A stretch of 64,000 bases of DNA from HXMU1420-13 sp965229525 (GTDB taxonomy: Bacteria; Bacteroidota; Rhodothermia; Balneolales; Balneolaceae): NCBI GenBank assembly GCA_965229525.1, contig OZ245886.1, positions 2,170,001-2,234,000 of the forward strand. The letters are read 5' to 3'. Positions 61,383-64,000 of the stretch are shown here, piece after piece. The position numbers and the translations under genes are program-made. Every line of letters begins with the position of its first letter. The stretch's first letter is position 1. The notes beneath the pieces are model-generated. The model did not search any database and was not told the origin of the DNA. It saw only the letters and a program-made list of their open reading frames with translations.

Positions 61383-62273
61383 TTGATAGCGCAAAAAGTA
61401 GCTTGCATTGGAGAAGTGCTTTGGGATTCTCTACCTCATGGAATGTTTCTTGGAGGTGCTCCACTTAACGTTGCGGTAAATCTTACGAATCTTGGAGTGG
61501 ATGCTTCAATGATTAGCGCGGTTGGTAAAGATGAACTTGGCGAAAAAACCCTGACTGAAATTCAATCAAGAGGATTGAATACAGATTCAATCCAGATTAG
61601 TGATCATTTAACAGGTCTTGTTGAAGTGGAATTAGATAACCGTGGAGTTCCAACTTATGTGATATACGAAAATCGAGCCTGGGATAATATTTCGGCAACA
61701 GAATCTGCACATGAGCTTTTAACAAATGCAGATATAGCTGTTTTTGGCAGTTTAAGCTTAAGAAGTGAGGTATCTGCAACAACGATCAAAGAACTACTTC
61801 AGGAGTTCAAGGGATTCAGGGTTTTAGATGTGAATTTTAGAAAACCCTACTATTCCAGGCAGCTCATCGAAGAATTATTAGGGTATGCGGATTTACTTAA
61901 AGTAAATGATGAAGAAATTGAAGAAATCGCGGGTTGGTTCGGCCTACATTCAAATTACCAGTTAGCTATTCCTAAACTATGCTCTATGTTTGGGATTAAT
62001 CAGGCGATCATAACATTAGGGGAAGATGGATCATCATTTTATACTGAGAATGTATTCCATCATCATCCACGATTTGATGTGGAAGTTGTTGATACAGTAG
62101 GAGCGGGAGATGCATTCTTATCAGGTGTGATTTTTAGTCTGATTCAAAAAAAATCACCCAATGAGTTACTTCAATTTGCCAATGCTATGGGAGCTTATGT
62201 GGCAGGAAGTAAGGGAGCTACTCCAAAGTTAGATCTCCAAAAAGTTCAACAGGAATTCAATCTGAACAGCTAA
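61383..62273 (+). CDS. PfkB-family carbohydrate kinase (fructokinase-like)
   Basis: 296 residues. TTG at 61383 (3 bases after the MFS stop) is the start; there is no ATG before the conserved VACIGEVLWD block. Ribokinase-family sites: GGAPLNVAVNL near residue 24, and DTVGAGDAF at the C-terminal side with the catalytic Asp. N-terminal GEVLWDxLP is typical of bacterial fructokinases. It phosphorylates fructose with ATP. Linked to the MFS permease, and close to amylosucrase (which releases fructose), so a sucrose/fructose pathway is likely. Confidence 0.92.
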   Translation: MIAQKVACIGEVLWDSLPHGMFLGGAPLNVAVNLTNLGVDASMISAVGKDELGEKTLTEIQSRGLNTDSIQISDHLTGLVEVELDNRGVPTYVIYENRAWDNISATESAHELLTNADIAVFGSLSLRSEVSATTIKELLQEFKGFRVLDVNFRKPYYSRQLIEELLGYADLLKVNDEEIEEIAGWFGLHSNYQLAIPKLCSMFGINQAIITLGEDGSSFYTENVFHHHPRFDVEVVDTVGAGDAFLSGVIFSLIQKKSPNELLQFANAMGAYVAGSKGATPKLDLQKVQQEFNLNS

Positions 62274-62437
62274 GAGATTATTTCGTTCGTTTTATTCGCA
62301 AATCTTCCAATGAATCCCACAATAAGAAAGAGAAGGCCAAGTGGCCAAATGGATGAATTTGGAAAGATCACAAAACCGACTATTAGCCAAACTGCACCTA
62401 GTACCAAAAATAGGCTATAAATACTTCGTTTGTTCAT
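62270..62437 (-). CDS. Small two-helix membrane protein (55 residues)
   Basis: Start at 62437 (MNKRSIYSLF). The in-frame region upstream, up to 62557, is not like a gene start. Two hydrophobic helices (about 6-25 and 29-44) joined by FPNSSIWP, and a short polar tail. Its last 4 bases overlap the fructokinase stop on the other strand. Unknown function; it lies alone and divergent from the next gene. Confidence 0.6.
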   Translation of the reverse strand: MNKRSIYSLFLVLGAVWLIVGFVIFPNSSIWPLGLLFLIVGFIGRFANKTNEIIS

Positions 62438-62590
62438 GTCTGAGCCATGTTTAGTAGCATTGACTAATAAGAGTGTAATCCTAAAATGTGAAGAGTAAAA
62501 GAAGCTTCCTGTAAATGTGAATTCAGCGATTTGTGGAAAAGGAACGCAAATCATCAAATAATCTTTGGTAAAATAAGAGTCTAAGATTCT

Positions 62591-64000
62591 ATGAAAACAA
62601 TTCTACTTACAGGAGCAACAGGCTACATAGGAAAAAGACTTTTACCTGTGTTATTAAGAGAGGGTCACTTTGTGATTTGTTGTGTACGGGATAAACATCG
62701 AATTGCACTTCCAGAAGGTCACGAACATCAAATTTCAATTGTTGAAGTAGATTTTCTAAATCCGGATACGCTCACAAAAATCCCGCTGGAATTCGACGTT
62801 GCATACTTTTTAATGCATTCTATGTCATCAACAGCGGATTATGAATCCCTCGAGGTTAAAATGGCGCATAATTTTATCAATGCGATGAAAGTATCTTCCG
62901 TAGAACAAGTGATTTATTTGAGCGGCATCATAAATGAGGAAAAGCTTTCAAAACATTTGGAGTCGAGAAAGAGGGTTGAAGAGATTCTTGCAACAGGTGA
63001 ATATTACCTAACCACTTTGCGTGCAGGAATAATAGTTGGTTCCGGTAGTGCCTCATTTGAAATTATTCGAGATTTGGTGGAGAAACTACCGATTATGATT
63101 GCACCAAAATGGTTGAATACAAAATGCCAACCCATCGGGGTGCGGGCAGTAATATCATTTCTAAATCGATCATTATTAAATCCTAAAGTTTATAATCAAC
63201 ATTTTGATATCGCTGGCCCGGATGTACTTTCTTATAAAGAAATGTTGCTTGGGTTTGCCAAGGTTCGAGGTCTTAAACGAATAATAATCACAGTGCCAGT
63301 TATGTCGCCCAGACTTTCCTCATACTGGTTATACTTTGTTACTTCAACATCTTACAAACTTGCTGTAGCTCTTGTAAATAGTATGAAGGTAAATGTGGTG
63401 GCTTCCTCGAATGAAATAAATAAGTTATTGGATGTAAATCCGGCTGACTACCAAACCTCCTTACAACGAGCGTTTTTGAAGATTGAACAAAATGCAGTGA
63501 TTTCCAGCTGGAAGGATTCATTGGTAAGTGGCAGGTTTAAAGAGAATATTTCTGAGTATATCAAAGTACCTGAATATGGTTGTTTTCGCGATTATAGAGC
63601 GATAGAAGTAAAAGATGCAGAAGCCTCATTGGATAAAATCTGGTCGATCGGTGGAAAAAACGGATGGTATTATGCAAACTGGTTGTGGGAGATTCGTGGA
63701 TTTTTAGACAAACTATGGGGTGGTGTAGGACTTCGACGCGGTCGAACAAATCCAGATCAAATTGAAGCAGGTGATGCCCTTGATTTTTGGCGCGTTTTAT
63801 ACGCAAATAAGGAAAAAAAGCGCCTACTTTTGTTTGCAGAAATGAAAGTTCCTGGCGAAGCGTGGCTCGAATTTGAGATTAAAAATAACATGCTTTACCA
63901 ACGAGCTACATTTCGACCTAAAGGTGTTCAGGGTAGATTATACTGGTACGCAGTATATGTTTTTCATGGATTTGTGTTCAATGGCATGTTGATGAGCCTG
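62591..64000 (+). CDS. NAD(P)-binding SDR-type protein with DUF2867 domain (3' end outside window)
   Basis: ATG at 62591, open for 470 codons to the right edge. N-terminal extended-SDR Rossmann motif LLTGATGYIGKRLLPVL, then YFLMHSM, IYLSGII and LRAGIIVGSGSASFE, of the NmrA/NAD(P)H-binding type. From about residue 335 a second domain with GCFRDYRAIEV, NGWYYANWLWEIRGF and FDxWRV (DALDFWRV) matches DUF2867, and a late segment reads PKGVQGRLYWYAVY. Combined proteins of ~480 residues with this order are known but uncharacterised. The protein lacks the final few residues here. Confidence 0.88.
   Translation, partial: MKTILLTGATGYIGKRLLPVLLREGHFVICCVRDKHRIALPEGHEHQISIVEVDFLNPDTLTKIPLEFDVAYFLMHSMSSTADYESLEVKMAHNFINAMKVSSVEQVIYLSGIINEEKLSKHLESRKRVEEILATGEYYLTTLRAGIIVGSGSASFEIIRDLVEKLPIMIAPKWLNTKCQPIGVRAVISFLNRSLLNPKVYNQHFDIAGPDVLSYKEMLLGFAKVRGLKRIIITVPVMSPRLSSYWLYFVTSTSYKLAVALVNSMKVNVVASSNEINKLLDVNPADYQTSLQRAFLKIEQNAVISSWKDSLVSGRFKENISEYIKVPEYGCFRDYRAIEVKDAEASLDKIWSIGGKNGWYYANWLWEIRGFLDKLWGGVGLRRGRTNPDQIEAGDALDFWRVLYANKEKKRLLLFAEMKVPGEAWLEFEIKNNMLYQRATFRPKGVQGRLYWYAVYVFHGFVFNGMLMSL

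Overview
The window looks like ordinary chromosome from an AT-rich, free-living, aerobic member of the Bacteroidota/Balneolota group. This placement is inference. It rests on a type IX secretion C-terminal signal with the NYPNPFNP motif, a beta-propeller/Y_Y_Y hybrid-type histidine kinase, a TonB receptor with a carboxypeptidase-regulatory-like N-domain and no SusD partner, DUF4199 and DUF1801 proteins, several TTG starts and few Shine-Dalgarno sequences. I found no tRNA, rRNA, CRISPR, phage or insertion sequence. Both edges cut genes: an ABC permease at the left and an NAD(P)-binding protein at the right.

Layout. 1-9 kb: a truncated FtsX/MacB-type permease and a MORN-repeat protein, then a leftward set with a large modular secreted protein and a propeller sensor kinase with its NarL-type regulator. 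9-13.3 kb: uvrA and a receiver/adenylate cyclase fusion. 13.4-20.6 kb: class II DAHP synthase, then protein quality control (Hsp20, HtrA/Deg protease, ClpB) around a Cys-rich unknown. 20.7-29.5 kb: mostly leftward small genes: a membrane protein with HELIGH, a thiopurine-methyltransferase gene broken by one in-frame TGA, a GNAT, two sister small membrane proteins, three VOC proteins with DUF1801, DUF4199 and a membrane-anchored LuxR regulator, an M29 aminopeptidase and an ABC ATPase; an alginate-export-type porin lies on the other strand. 29.7-33 kb: an unknown acidic 573-residue protein directly before an acyl-CoA carboxylase beta subunit. 33-34.3 kb: an ArsR/AHSA1 pair with a candidate double operator. 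34.5-42.6 kb: a PLP decarboxylase, a hotdog thioesterase and a tightly packed fatty-acid beta-oxidation operon. 42.6-48.2 kb: small proteins including a PspC protein and a 51-residue membrane peptide, a class II photolyase and rarA. 48.5-52 kb: an FMN reductase, a PhoR/PhoB-like pair and a lone receiver. 52.2-62.3 kb: amylosucrase, a DUF481 protein, a lipoprotein and a LytS/LytR pair, then a TonB receptor, a sugar-porter MFS permease and a PfkB fructokinase. This last stretch suggests sucrose or fructose use: amylosucrase makes glucan and releases fructose, which the kinase can phosphorylate.

The most useful anomalies are the TGA at the conserved Arg codon of the methyltransferase, a 13-bp palindrome shared by the beta-oxidation and FMN-reductase promoters, the repeated ArsR operator, two 126-bp copies of a CAATGAC-type interspersed repeat, the gap-free homology of two neighbouring small membrane proteins, and the uncharacterised partner of the carboxylase. 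I did not find a clear multi-gene system that I would call new; the candidates are given with their limits.
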